From: Pseudomonas sp. G2-4
Lineage (GTDB): Bacteria > Pseudomonadota > Gammaproteobacteria > Pseudomonadales > Pseudomonadaceae
Length of the DNA: 64,000 nt
Reading direction: 5' to 3'
Assembly (NCBI RefSeq): GCF_030064125.1
Contig: NZ_CP125957.1
Coordinates: forward strand, 744,001 to 808,000
Shown here: positions 15,947-26,200 of the stretch, piece after piece
Layout of the letters: every line of letters begins with the position of its first letter
Numbering within the stretch: position 1 is the first letter of the stretch
Program-made: the position numbers and the translations under genes
The notes under the pieces: model-generated
Seen by the model: only the letters and a program-made list of their open reading frames with translations
What the model was told of the DNA's origin: nothing
Database searches by the model: none

Positions 15947-18736
15947 TTATCGTCTAGTCCGACTGCCGCCCGGACGAGGACGTGATGCCTCGTTTATTTG
16001 CTGGACGCGAGCGTTGTATCCCGCGTAGTCGACGGGGCTGCGTCCAGTGGGTACGCTGATCTGCGCAGGAAGAATCCCGCTGCAATTGATGCAAGCGGGG
16101 AATGGCTCTGGGGCGTCGCCCCTGAATAGCGTGTCGGTGAGTATGGTGGTGTCGGAAAGCATTCTTTCCGCCCTGTCCGGGTAGAGCGCTACCACGGAAT
16201 TCGCCAGCCGGACTTCTGCGTGGGTCCCGGGGCCTCCGGCACGTATCGGCATGATCCCAGCCATGTTTTCAATATGGGTTTCGATCCAGTCCCGGGTCGG
16301 TTGTTGCAGTGCATGGACTTGATCGGTCAGCCGGCTCAGCGTCGGTGCGTCCTTCAGGACGTCTTCGTCTACCGATACGTTGTGGAATATGTTGTCTTTA
16401 GCGGCGGCGTATCGGTTGGATAAATCGGTCAGGTAGTCCGCGGTGTTGCCGATCCGGTAGGTGCCGAAGTTCAAGTAGTATTCCTGGGGCGTGTCGGTAC
16501 TGGCATTGCCGTCGTAGGTGAGGTCGACGCCTTTGTATCCCCTCATGCTGCCTTGGGGTTTTGGAAGGTTGAAAAAGTCACTGAGTCCAACTTCTTCAGT
16601 CTTGATGTAGCCATAGGCGTGGGCGAGAAACTCCCGACCCAGTAGTTTTCCGCTGAGAAACTGGTCGGTCGTTTTGTCGGAGAAGTCCGGCGTCGGACGG
16701 TTGGAAGAATCACTCTTTGCCGAATCCATGATTTCCTGCGAACGGGCCCGCCCCCAGGTCTCGAATTCCTTGAGGTCCTCATCCCTCATCAGGCCCGACG
16801 GGTCGGTAAATCTCAACGGGTTGTTCCCGACCATGCAATACAGGTTCAACCCGTCAACCGCCCCCGCCGGATCGGGACTGATCCAGCGTTGCAACCACGG
16901 TGCGTAGTACCGGTGCCCGTAGTAATACAGGCCGCTGGCATCACGCTCCTTGCCGGAATAACGAATGGTCCGGTAGTCGGCTTCCACGGCTGAGCGGGAC
17001 GCCGCCCAAGCGGTTCCGCCGTAGGGGAGATAACTTTCCTGACTGATCAGCCAGCCCTCATCGTCGAGTTCCAGCGAGCTGGAACCCAGATGGTCGTCAA
17101 GGCTGTAGCGCAGTTGGTTTGCGGCGATGCCGGCCGGGCGCCCTTCAGTCCAGTGCAAGTAACGGATGCTGCAACGGCCAGCCTGCAGGGTGATGACTTC
17201 CAGGCGTTCGTTTTGACGAGTGTGGATCTCCAGGCCCGGCAGGTAACGGACTTCCCGGGTATGGGTCACGGCCGAAGCATAGGTGACCTGGACTTTGCGC
17301 ACCCGTTTCCCCGCGCTGTCATAGCCATAGCGCTCAAGATCATGGCGGCCGTCTGCACGCTGAACGAGTGTCACGCAGGTGAGTTGATTGCGGGCATTCC
17401 ATTCCAGCGCCCGGCCCGGATGGAGAATCTGCGGGTTGCCGTTGGCATCAAAGTTTTCATCCTTGTTCCAGGACAGCAGGCGATTGCTGGCGGCGGCGAT
17501 GTTCAGCGTCCGGGTGTAGTTGTTACGGTCGCGCACATGGCGCAGTTCGATCAGGTTGCCGCCGGTGTCGTACTCGTAGTGCTCGGTAAACGGGAACAGC
17601 TGCCGGGCGTCGAACGGCACCCTGCTGAAGGTGGGCAGGTCGGGATGGCTGGTCAGCCCCGCCGTTTCACGGCCCGTTGCGCTGCTCAACTGGTAGAGGC
17701 AGTCGTAGGTAAATGTGCGGGTGGCGTCGATCCGCTGGTTGCTGCCGAACTGCACCGGTTGGGCCCGGTCCTCGATTTGCGTCACGTTACCCACCGCGTC
17801 ATAGGTGTAGTGCAGATCCTGCAGGGTGCTGCCAGACACCGACGCGCCGAGTGAGGTCAGCCGACCGCTGGCCGGATCGAGCACCGCGCGACTCACGACG
17901 CCATTGCCGGCAACCTGGGATTCGACCTGGCCTGATGCGTTGTAGACGAGATCCTTCACGATGTTTTTTTCGGTCGCAGCGTCTTTTACTTTCAGGCTCA
18001 CGGACTTGAGTTGGCCGGCGATATCAAACGCGTAGCGCTGTTGATGCCGGGCTGCATCCGACAGCAGGATGAGGTGCGCAAGGGCGTCGTAGCGCCAGCT
18101 CGTTTCGTAGCCGTTGCCCTGTTCCAGCAGCGTGTCGCGGTCTTTTTCATCGGCTGGCCAGTCGGGTTGCGTGGCATCGACAAGAAAGTGCCGGGTCTGG
18201 CTGAGCGGTTTGGCGCAGAGCGCATACGCATGGATGAGCAGGCTGCCCGCACTGTCATCGTGGCGGATCAATGCACCACAGAGGTTGCGCGCCGCAGATT
18301 CTGTCGAGCTGTCACCGTAGCGCAGGCATTCGACTCGGCGCATCGCTTGATCGGGTGCTTGCTCGTGGATGGCGATCGGCCTTAGCTGGTGATCGTAGGT
18401 CCTGCGCCAATGGTTTCCTCGCTGGTCCCAGCTGCGCAGAATCTGTCCGGCAGTGCCAGGGAGATCCAGGCGCCAGCCGGCGTCGACACTGTTCACCAGC
18501 AGCGGCTTGCCGGAAAGGCTGTAGACGGTCGTCAGGTTGGCTTCGGCTGCAGTGTCGAACAGTCGAGGGTCCCACTGCGCTACCTGGCGTCCAGCCGTGT
18601 CGTGGTAGTGGCGGGTGATGCGCGCCTGAGGTTGTTCTTCTGCGTGGCGCCGGCAGTAAGCGACCTGTCGCACGGGCAGCCCTCGGCTGTCGACAGCCTT
18701 GAGCGTCGGTGTCCTGCGGTGAAGGCCTGGGTTCAT
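15947..18736 (-). CDS. tccC: Tc toxin C subunit (TccC-type RHS core) with deaminase-like toxin tail
   Basis: A 929-residue TccC-type protein. Residues 1-650 are tyrosine/aspartate-rich YD/RHS repeats ending in the RHS-associated core (R-Y-S-G-K-E-R-D-A-S-G-L-Y-Y-Y-G-H-R-Y-Y, then W-I-S-P-D-P-A-G and the boundary F-T-D-P-S-G-L-M). In characterised Tc toxins the core self-cleaves near this boundary and the tail is enclosed in the B-C cocoon before injection into the host cell. The 279-residue tail (651-929, DNA 15947-16786) is the variable effector. It carries H839-A-E841 and A-C882-I-N-C885-S-G-I-L, the zinc-ligand pattern of the cytidine-deaminase superfamily, most like YwqJ-type toxin deaminases. 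The start overlaps the B-subunit stop (ATGA). TccC identity is firm; the deaminase assignment is by motif. Confidence 0.93.
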   Translation of the reverse strand: MNPGLHRRTPTLKAVDSRGLPVRQVAYCRRHAEEQPQARITRHYHDTAGRQVAQWDPRLFDTAAEANLTTVYSLSGKPLLVNSVDAGWRLDLPGTAGQILRSWDQRGNHWRRTYDHQLRPIAIHEQAPDQAMRRVECLRYGDSSTESAARNLCGALIRHDDSAGSLLIHAYALCAKPLSQTRHFLVDATQPDWPADEKDRDTLLEQGNGYETSWRYDALAHLILLSDAARHQQRYAFDIAGQLKSVSLKVKDAATEKNIVKDLVYNASGQVESQVAGNGVVSRAVLDPASGRLTSLGASVSGSTLQDLHYTYDAVGNVTQIEDRAQPVQFGSNQRIDATRTFTYDCLYQLSSATGRETAGLTSHPDLPTFSRVPFDARQLFPFTEHYEYDTGGNLIELRHVRDRNNYTRTLNIAAASNRLLSWNKDENFDANGNPQILHPGRALEWNARNQLTCVTLVQRADGRHDLERYGYDSAGKRVRKVQVTYASAVTHTREVRYLPGLEIHTRQNERLEVITLQAGRCSIRYLHWTEGRPAGIAANQLRYSLDDHLGSSSLELDDEGWLISQESYLPYGGTAWAASRSAVEADYRTIRYSGKERDASGLYYYGHRYYAPWLQRWISPDPAGAVDGLNLYCMVGNNPLRFTDPSGLMRDEDLKEFETWGRARSQEIMDSAKSDSSNRPTPDFSDKTTDQFLSGKLLGREFLAHAYGYIKTEEVGLSDFFNLPKPQGSMRGYKGVDLTYDGNASTDTPQEYYLNFGTYRIGNTADYLTDLSNRYAAAKDNIFHNVSVDEDVLKDAPTLSRLTDQVHALQQPTRDWIETHIENMAGIMPIRAGGPGTHAEVRLANSVVALYPDRAERMLSDTTILTDTLFRGDAPEPFPACINCSGILPAQISVPTGRSPVDYAGYNARVQQINEASRPRPGGSRTRR

Positions 18737-21700
18737 GCTTCACCTCCGGTCGCCGAGGCTTGTTCGGCCATGACCTCTGCGAGCGTGTCGTTCTCGTCCT
18801 CGTCCAGGGCGTACCAGGCATGGCGGGTATGCCGCCGCATATAGGAAAGTCCAGCCTGTTTGGCCAGGCGTGTGCGAATGGGACGGCCCAAGGCATCGTA
18901 GAACTGCTGGTCGCAATGACCGAACTGCCGCAAGGACTCATCGTTGATGTAGCGGTGCTGATCGGCGAAGTAAGGGCGGTAGAGGCGGATCGGCAATCCT
19001 TTGTTGTTGTATTCCACCCGCTCGCTGACACGCCAGCGCGTTGTCGTTGTTTGCTCCATGGGTTTTCCGTCCTTGAGTGCCAGTGCTCCCTGAGGGTTGA
19101 CGACGTAGGCCATGCCCGGCTCGACCTGCTGCTTGCTTTGCAGGGTTCGACCGAAGCCGTCGAAGCAGGTGATGGCGATGCGGGTTTGCTGCTGGTCGTC
19201 ATCGGGGTAGCGGTCAGCCACCAGCACGGCGATGTGCACCGGCTCACGTGCCGAGGCATCCATTTCGTTCTTCAGTTTCAGGTCGTCGACGGAGAGTGTT
19301 TGAAGATCCGCCAGTCGCGTTCGAGCCGACGCGCAGATATGCCCGCTGGGCAACAGGTCACGGTTGAGCACGCACCGCGCCAGCCAGTCGCTGTCCGCCA
19401 GCGCGGCGTTCGACACGCAACCCATCCAGCTGAAGGGCGCGTAATAGAGTGCTGTGGCGGCATCCTGCAAGGCGTCCTGGCGCTGTTCGATCGCTTCTGT
19501 CGGACTGTTGAAACGCGGCCGCTTGAACTGGGCGATGGGTTTGAAACCCACGGGTATGTTGTGCTCGTTACCGTAGAACGTCGTGGCCAATACTTGGCCG
19601 AAGGCATCAGCGAGGCCTTCCTGGACGTTGCCGTTGGGATCGGTAATGCGCCGTGGCAGCAGCGAGCGGTAATCGTAGAGCGCCTGGGTGACACAGCCAT
19701 CGGGCAGTTTGAACGCGGTGATAAAGCAGTGGTAGTTGTCGTAGCTGAACGCGGTCACGCCATGGCTTTCACTCGCCTGCTGGGTCTGGATTTTGTAGAA
19801 GCCTTCCAGTGGCGCGTAGGTCGCAAAAGCACTTTTGACTGACCAGAGCTTGTCGAGCAGTGGCGTCGCCGGCAGAAAAGCGTCCATGGGGTGATAGCCG
19901 ATTCGTTCCAGCAACTTTCCCTTCGGACGGGAGGTTTGCGGCAACAGATGGAACGCTTTCAAGGCGGCTTCGTCCAGCTCGGCGGTTTCCACGTGGTCGC
20001 CCAGGGCCTCGAAGTGTGCGACGCCGTCCGGCAAGGTTTCGGCGGTGGAGGCGTCCTTGTAGCGCTGCACCGACAGGCCCGTCAGAACGCTTTGGGTTAT
20101 CCAGGCCGTTTCCCCGGTGAGTTCGATGAGCCTTTCATAAGTCATCTCCTCAGTGCTCAGCCCGCCGGCCTTGGGTGCCTTGGGCTTTTTCAGCGCGTGG
20201 GTCCGCTGGCGATACGGCAGGCCCAGTCGCCAGCCTTGAGGGGCTGGCAGATGGATGTACTCGGCGCAGGTTTCTGTCAGGTAATGGAACTGTTGCGCCG
20301 GATCATGAGCGTCGCGCCACCAGCGTTGCTGATCGGCATCACTGAACGGCGGAGCATCGTCGACGGTTTTTCGTCGGGCGTAGTGGACCCTTACGCTGTG
20401 AGTCAGCGAGCCATAGGCGTCGTATTGCAGATTGAACGTGTGCTGGCATTGCGGATCGTCGCTCAGGCCTTCGTACTGATACTGGATGGACTCCAGCAGC
20501 AGCGGCAACATCCGGGCATGGCGTCGGTTGCCCTCGGGGGGGTGGAGCAGGCGTATGCGATAGCGATTCTCCTGGACCGAATACAAGGTTCTGCTGCCCA
20601 GGCGTGCATCGACGCCGAATACCTCGCTTCGCAGTAGAGAACCGCTGAGGGCGCGAGCCATTTCCAGCGTGGTCGCCGTGGTTGGCGAGGCAATAAGGGT
20701 GTCGCTCCCGATCTCGGGTTGGTATTGGCTCAGCAAGGTCTTGCCCGGTGCCACGGCGATCGGATCCGCGCAGCTGTAACCGATACGGGGCAGATCCACC
20801 GCTTGCCCGGTGTGAAACCAGTGCTTTGTCAGGCACGGTGTTGTGAAGCCCGGCGAGTCGGCGTCGCTGGGGTTGGTTTCTTCGTCGGTTTGCAGCAGCA
20901 GGCCAAAGCCGCGAAATTCCCGTTCGAGGCTGTCGTAATAACCCTGGCGATAGGTGAAGGCTTGGGACAGTCGATTGCCCGTTATTTCATCCACCTGGGT
21001 TTGGCTGGACACCACATGCACAACCAATGGCACATGACAGGCAAGGGGCCTGTCGGTTTTCACTCTCTCGGCTTTTTCGTCCAGCCATTCCTGCGCGGAA
21101 CTGCGATAGCTGATGCGGTTGGTGGCACCCATATTGTTGTCAGTGCCGGTGAGTAAATACGGTTTCGCGCTGACGAAGTCGTAGCGCCAATGTCGGCCTC
21201 CTCCGTGGGGCTGGCTTAGAATCAGGCTGGAACAGCCGAGTCCTTGCAGGTCGGCGATGCGCACCTGGCATAAACGGTCGTAGCGCAGGTCTTGGGGCCA
21301 GGGCAGCGCAACGGGAGGGCTGAAGCCATTGCCGCCGCGGTTCATGAAGATCAGCGCCTGGTCCGCTTGCAGATAGATCAGATCGGTGGCGCCGGAGCCA
21401 TCGAGGTCCGCCAGGCGAATATGCGAGGCGTCGAAGGTTTCGTATACCAGGCCAGGCGAGCCCAGCACGATGCCGTTGCCAAAGCGACCGTGACCCAGGT
21501 TTGGCCAGCACTTCACTTCGTTGTGACGAATGCGCACCAGATGCTGCTGCCCACTGCCGAGCATGTCGCTGAATGCCACTAACTCGGAGGGCGACGCGCT
21601 GATGAGCGGGAGCGCATCGTGCTCCTCGTCGCGGGTCACTTCTTGGGCAGCCGCAAAACCATTCTGCTGTTGATTGGCGTACACGCGAACACTGCGTGGG

Positions 21701-23220
21701 CCGATCAACGCCAGGTCGCTGAGGCCTGCGCCCATCAGGTCGGCCAACTGCCCCTGTGGATTGAAAAACTCCGCGGGGATCGCGTTGAACGTGGCGAAAT
21801 CCGACCAGTTCCGCTCAGGGCCGAGGGAGAAAAAGCCGCTCCAACCCGGCTGGGCAACGACCCAATCCAGTCGACCATCGCCCGTGAGATCGCTCAGTGA
21901 CTGCTGCAGCGGCTGTGCAAGGTCAGCAACCGGAATGTGGGGCAATGCCCGCCATTGGCCGTAAGCCACGTCGTTGCTGTTGGCCTTGGCTCGCATGGGT
22001 TCGCGGTAGTACCAACCGCCATCGCCTCGATAGAGCATGCCCGGTAAGCCTTCGCCGTACAGATCCACCAGTTGAAAACCCTGGTCTTCGTTGAGCCCCG
22101 GCATGTTTTGCCAAGGCTGCCAGCCGGGGTTTTCAAGCGCAAGCTTGAACTCGCTGTAGCTGAATTCGACAGGAGGGCGGTTATCGGCCGTCGTCGAGTC
22201 GCCGAACGCCTGCTCGTGGGCGGCGGTCAGTTGGTGATAGCCCAGGGTCGTCTGGCGGTAATCTAGGAGCAGGCGTCGCACCAGGACGGGGCGCGGGCCC
22301 CATTCACCGGGAAAACGGTGGAACATCAGCACTTGGCGGCACAGCCGTTCGGTACGTAATTCAAAACCAAAGGCGAAGCTGGAAAACGCATCGTTACGGG
22401 CCAGCCACTGCTGACCTTCATAGTGCGGTTTCTGGTGGTATTCCGTGCTCCGTTCGCCGTAGTCGAACACCAATTCGAAGTGCCATTGTGCAGCCTTCAG
22501 TCGATCCGGTTGCCACAAGTAGAGGTCTGCATCGGCCTGGAAGTTGCCATAGCTCACCCGGCTCAGGTAGCGCTGGGCTGTTACGTCGACCTTGTACTGG
22601 TAAAGGATATGCTCGCCGTGGGCGTTCAGACTTTCCTCCAACAGCCATTCGCCCACGCGCCTCGCATCCAGGGGATCTGCTCGACGCGCCGAAGGGTTTT
22701 TTCCGAATACATGGAGGCTGCCATCGGCACTGTGTACGAGCCAGAAACCCGATTTGTCATTGGCCGCTGACCAATACTCGATCCGCTCGAAACGGTTTTC
22801 GATTTTCGGAAAGAAGCGGATCACCGTGTAGGTCTTGTTCAGCGCCAGGCGGTTGTAGCGATTAATGCGTGTCGAGCGGATGACGCCTTGCGAATCTCGT
22901 TCGGGCAACCACACCACTGCGTCGGGGCCGATGATTTCGTCTTCCTCGGTGTAGGCCGGTACACCCCGGCTGGTGCATCGCGCCACGCAGGGCAACGATA
23001 GTCCCCAGCCGATACCGAACACGCCGTTGCCGACCGAGCTGGCATAACCCAGGGACAGGGAGGGTGCGAAGCCGCGCCCCGGTGAAATCGGCAGGGCGAT
23101 CTCATAGGACGCCGTACCGTGGGCGCCGATGGCGCTCCATCCTTTGCCTATGCTCTGGATAGCGCCGCCGCCCTTGGGCAGTGACGGCGCGTTGACAGGC
23201 ATTGCGCTGTGTTCACTCAT
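18733..23220 (-). CDS. tcaC: Tc toxin B subunit (TcaC/TcdB-like, SpvB + VCBS + TcdB-mid domains)
   Basis: A 1495-residue B component that, with TccC, forms the hollow cocoon attached to the TcA channel. Residues about 10-300 are an SpvB-like domain (G-G-G-A-I-Q-S-I-G-K-G and Y-E-I-A-L-P-I-S-P-G-R-G-F-A-P-S-L-S-L-G-Y). Residues about 360-620 contain FG-GAP/VCBS beta-propeller repeats (for example D-L-T-G-D-G-R-L-D-W and D-L-D-G-S-G-A-T-D-L), the part that docks on TcA. TcdB middle domains and an RHS-like shell follow. The ATG at 23220 overlaps the TcaB stop (ATGA); the frame's upstream extension is only the antisense-free overlap with tcaB. The length matches TcaC/TcdB proteins (about 1470-1500). 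Confidence 0.93.
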   Translation of the reverse strand: MSEHSAMPVNAPSLPKGGGAIQSIGKGWSAIGAHGTASYEIALPISPGRGFAPSLSLGYASSVGNGVFGIGWGLSLPCVARCTSRGVPAYTEEDEIIGPDAVVWLPERDSQGVIRSTRINRYNRLALNKTYTVIRFFPKIENRFERIEYWSAANDKSGFWLVHSADGSLHVFGKNPSARRADPLDARRVGEWLLEESLNAHGEHILYQYKVDVTAQRYLSRVSYGNFQADADLYLWQPDRLKAAQWHFELVFDYGERSTEYHQKPHYEGQQWLARNDAFSSFAFGFELRTERLCRQVLMFHRFPGEWGPRPVLVRRLLLDYRQTTLGYHQLTAAHEQAFGDSTTADNRPPVEFSYSEFKLALENPGWQPWQNMPGLNEDQGFQLVDLYGEGLPGMLYRGDGGWYYREPMRAKANSNDVAYGQWRALPHIPVADLAQPLQQSLSDLTGDGRLDWVVAQPGWSGFFSLGPERNWSDFATFNAIPAEFFNPQGQLADLMGAGLSDLALIGPRSVRVYANQQQNGFAAAQEVTRDEEHDALPLISASPSELVAFSDMLGSGQQHLVRIRHNEVKCWPNLGHGRFGNGIVLGSPGLVYETFDASHIRLADLDGSGATDLIYLQADQALIFMNRGGNGFSPPVALPWPQDLRYDRLCQVRIADLQGLGCSSLILSQPHGGGRHWRYDFVSAKPYLLTGTDNNMGATNRISYRSSAQEWLDEKAERVKTDRPLACHVPLVVHVVSSQTQVDEITGNRLSQAFTYRQGYYDSLEREFRGFGLLLQTDEETNPSDADSPGFTTPCLTKHWFHTGQAVDLPRIGYSCADPIAVAPGKTLLSQYQPEIGSDTLIASPTTATTLEMARALSGSLLRSEVFGVDARLGSRTLYSVQENRYRIRLLHPPEGNRRHARMLPLLLESIQYQYEGLSDDPQCQHTFNLQYDAYGSLTHSVRVHYARRKTVDDAPPFSDADQQRWWRDAHDPAQQFHYLTETCAEYIHLPAPQGWRLGLPYRQRTHALKKPKAPKAGGLSTEEMTYERLIELTGETAWITQSVLTGLSVQRYKDASTAETLPDGVAHFEALGDHVETAELDEAALKAFHLLPQTSRPKGKLLERIGYHPMDAFLPATPLLDKLWSVKSAFATYAPLEGFYKIQTQQASESHGVTAFSYDNYHCFITAFKLPDGCVTQALYDYRSLLPRRITDPNGNVQEGLADAFGQVLATTFYGNEHNIPVGFKPIAQFKRPRFNSPTEAIEQRQDALQDAATALYYAPFSWMGCVSNAALADSDWLARCVLNRDLLPSGHICASARTRLADLQTLSVDDLKLKNEMDASAREPVHIAVLVADRYPDDDQQQTRIAITCFDGFGRTLQSKQQVEPGMAYVVNPQGALALKDGKPMEQTTTTRWRVSERVEYNNKGLPIRLYRPYFADQHRYINDESLRQFGHCDQQFYDALGRPIRTRLAKQAGLSYMRRHTRHAWYALDEDENDTLAEVMAEQASATGGEA

Positions 23221-26200
23221 CGCAAACCTCCGCCAGCCCGGGCCGTGTAGCTCACTTGCACGATGATGTCGGTCAGTGATTCCAGCATGTCCTTTTGAGC
23301 TTCGGGGTTGGGGAAGGTCAGGCACCACGTGGAGACTGCACCGGTGTATTCGAAGGGCAGGTAGCGCTCATCGTTGAAGTTGAGGGTGAACAGACCGTTA
23401 TCGTCGACTCCCGTGGAAAGGGCGATCTGCTGGTTGGCGTAGCGGCTTTCAATGGACCGGCCACCGGGAGACATGAACACCTTGCTGGCGGTCTGGGTCA
23501 GCGTGGCCCGAATGTTTTCATAAGGGCCAACGACGGCTGGCAAGGAGACGCTGATGGTCTTGATGCGCCGCAAGTAATGCTGCTGGTCTTTGTAATCGTC
23601 TTCGAACAATTCGTGGGTCAGCTCGAACTCACACTGGCCTTGCAACAGGTCTGCGTGGATGTGCGCCCAGTCCTTGTTGAGGGTGCTGGTTGCGGTTTTG
23701 CTCTTGAGTTGGCGCAGCGATACCGTTTTACGAATTTCCAGGTCCCGCTCATTGCGTTGCAGGTAGGCGGCCTGCATGTTCAACAGCCCCAACTTCAGCT
23801 GCTCGCCGACTCCGAGTCCTCGATAGGTCGCATTCCAAGTGCCGGGTTGGATAAAGCGCGTGTTCACATCCACCAGTTCATACTGCCAGCAGGCTTCAGC
23901 AGCCAGGCAAAGGCCCGCCGTCGCGTCGTAGGCCTGGCGATAGAGCGAGGCGAACTGGCTGTTCAGCCATTGGTAAAGTTGCGCCTTGGTAAAGCGCTTG
24001 CGGAAAAAATCGTAGTTGGTCTTGGCTTGGCCCAGGCTCGATTCTGCCAGGCGAAGTTGCAGGCGCGTGGCCGTTTCCTGCTCGGCAAAGTGCGACAGTT
24101 GTGCGTCGACCTGGGCCAGTTCGAGCTGTGCCTGGTCACGGGCCTGGGTCCATTCCTCTCGACGACGATGGAACTGTGCCGTCCGCTCGAGGTGAGTCGC
24201 TGCCGTGCGATCACTGAGAGCGGCCCTTTGGGCGATGGCGGTGGCAGCGTGCATTACACCCTCCCAACGGGTGCCGCCGTTGCTTAGGCCAAAAATGTTA
24301 GGGGTCATCATGAGACTGCCTGCCACGGCTTGGGAGTCAGACGCATCCAGTTCGGCTGCACCACTTCTCAAGTACAGCCGACAGGCCTGCCGCTCGGCTT
24401 CAATGAGGCCTTTGTCCAGCAGATGCTGGTAGTGTTGGGCTCGTCCCTCGACGATAGATCGGCTGGCCAGCAGCGCCTGGCGGTTATGACGGTCGATCTT
24501 CAGTGCCTGGTGTTGCAGGTCGACCGACATTTTCGCCAGGTCCCAGGCTTGCTGTTGTTGCAGCTCCTGCAATTGAGCCTGCTCTTTGCGCTCGATCAGC
24601 GATAACAGGGTGGCGCCGAACTGGCTGAGGCTTTCAACGGCGCCTTGGGCCTGGCTGTGCATGATCGAGAAGCGATAGTAGGGCAAGTATGAGAGCGATA
24701 GGCCGGATGCTGTGCTGTCGGAGATGTTCAGGGTGTTGGCGTCCGGCAAGGCGCGAGGATCCAGGGGGGCGGCAAATATTGGCAAATGCAGTGGCTTGCC
24801 GATGATGTCGAGGTTGTGTCGCAGGTTGTACAGGCGGCTTTCGGTGATGTCCCAGCGCTTGAGCAGCTCCGGGTTGAATGGCACGCGCAGATATGGGGTA
24901 TCGATTGTGGGCAGGGACGACGGCGAAGAGTTATCACGAATGCGCAACGGGTGGCGGGTGTCGGACTGGCTCAGGACGCGTTCGAACCCGCGCAGGTTTT
25001 CATTGGTGCTTTCGCTCAGCCCTTGCAAGCTGATACTCGTCCATTGATCGAGCGTCTGAACGAACGCCCGTGGTCCTGATAGCTCCAGCGCCCGCACATA
25101 CCATAGCTTGGCCTCACTGAGGCTATCGGGTGTCAGCGCGCGATACGCGGCGTCGCCTCGGTTGATCAGAATGTCGAGGTACAGGAAGTACAGCGCTTTG
25201 CGAAAGTGGACCGGATGACTGAGGGCAATCTGGTGTGGATCGTGGGGGGCCTGGTCGTGGTAGGCAGTCGTGTTGCTGTCGATCAACGGGACGCTCTTCC
25301 AACAACCCTCATGCCCGCGACGGGGGTCGAAGACATGTCTGAGCCAGCGTTCGGCCTCCTCGTATCGCTGCTCGGTGTTCAACCGATGGGCGATCAGCCA
25401 CGGCACGTAGAGGAACAGTTCGGTGAAGTAACGGCCGTAAGGGCCGTGGAAATCCATTTTGGTGTTGGCGTTGCTTGATAAGACCGGTTCTGGCAGGTGT
25501 TGTGTCTGCCAATCGAACAGTTCATCCAGGCTGTTTTCGGTACGACGGATCAGTTCGGCGGCGAAGACGGTGTTCAGCCTGATGGGCGCACGCGGTTTGT
25601 CCTGGGCATCGTTGTCTTTGATCGCGGAGCCGGCAAAGTCGATAGATTGGCCGGCACCCAGGCCAGGCACCGATGCATGCGTAATGGTTGGCGGCTGGAG
25701 ACGTGCCGGGGTGAGCTTGAGCTTGATCGCTTTAAGGGCGGAGTAGATTTTTTTTCCTGGCTCATCGGGATGGACGAATGCAACCCCGCAAAGAAAGGTA
25801 TCACCGTGTTGACCGAGATCTTTGCTGTGCCACGTAAATTCATGGAATTGCGCCAGATTCGGTGCGGGGATGGACTCTGCTACGACCTGCAGATTTTCAT
25901 AGGTTAGCGGTTGGGTTTGTCCGGCGCGTGGTTGGCGGAAAATTACATATTGAATATCTAGCGGTTCGTCCAGCTCGACGAATGTCTCACCCAGGTTCAG
26001 CGGAGGGGAGTCGCTTGTTTGCAGCGTCAGGTTTTGGACCCTTCCAGAAGCGGTACCGTCATTCTCACGTCGACTTTGCGTGATCAGGTGTCGTACTGCT
26101 TGGGTGGATACCAACTTCCCCTGAAGGTCATCAGATAACGTGATACCGAGCGAATAGTCGTTGTCCCTGATGACATTGTTCAGGTGGTCGAATGACATCC

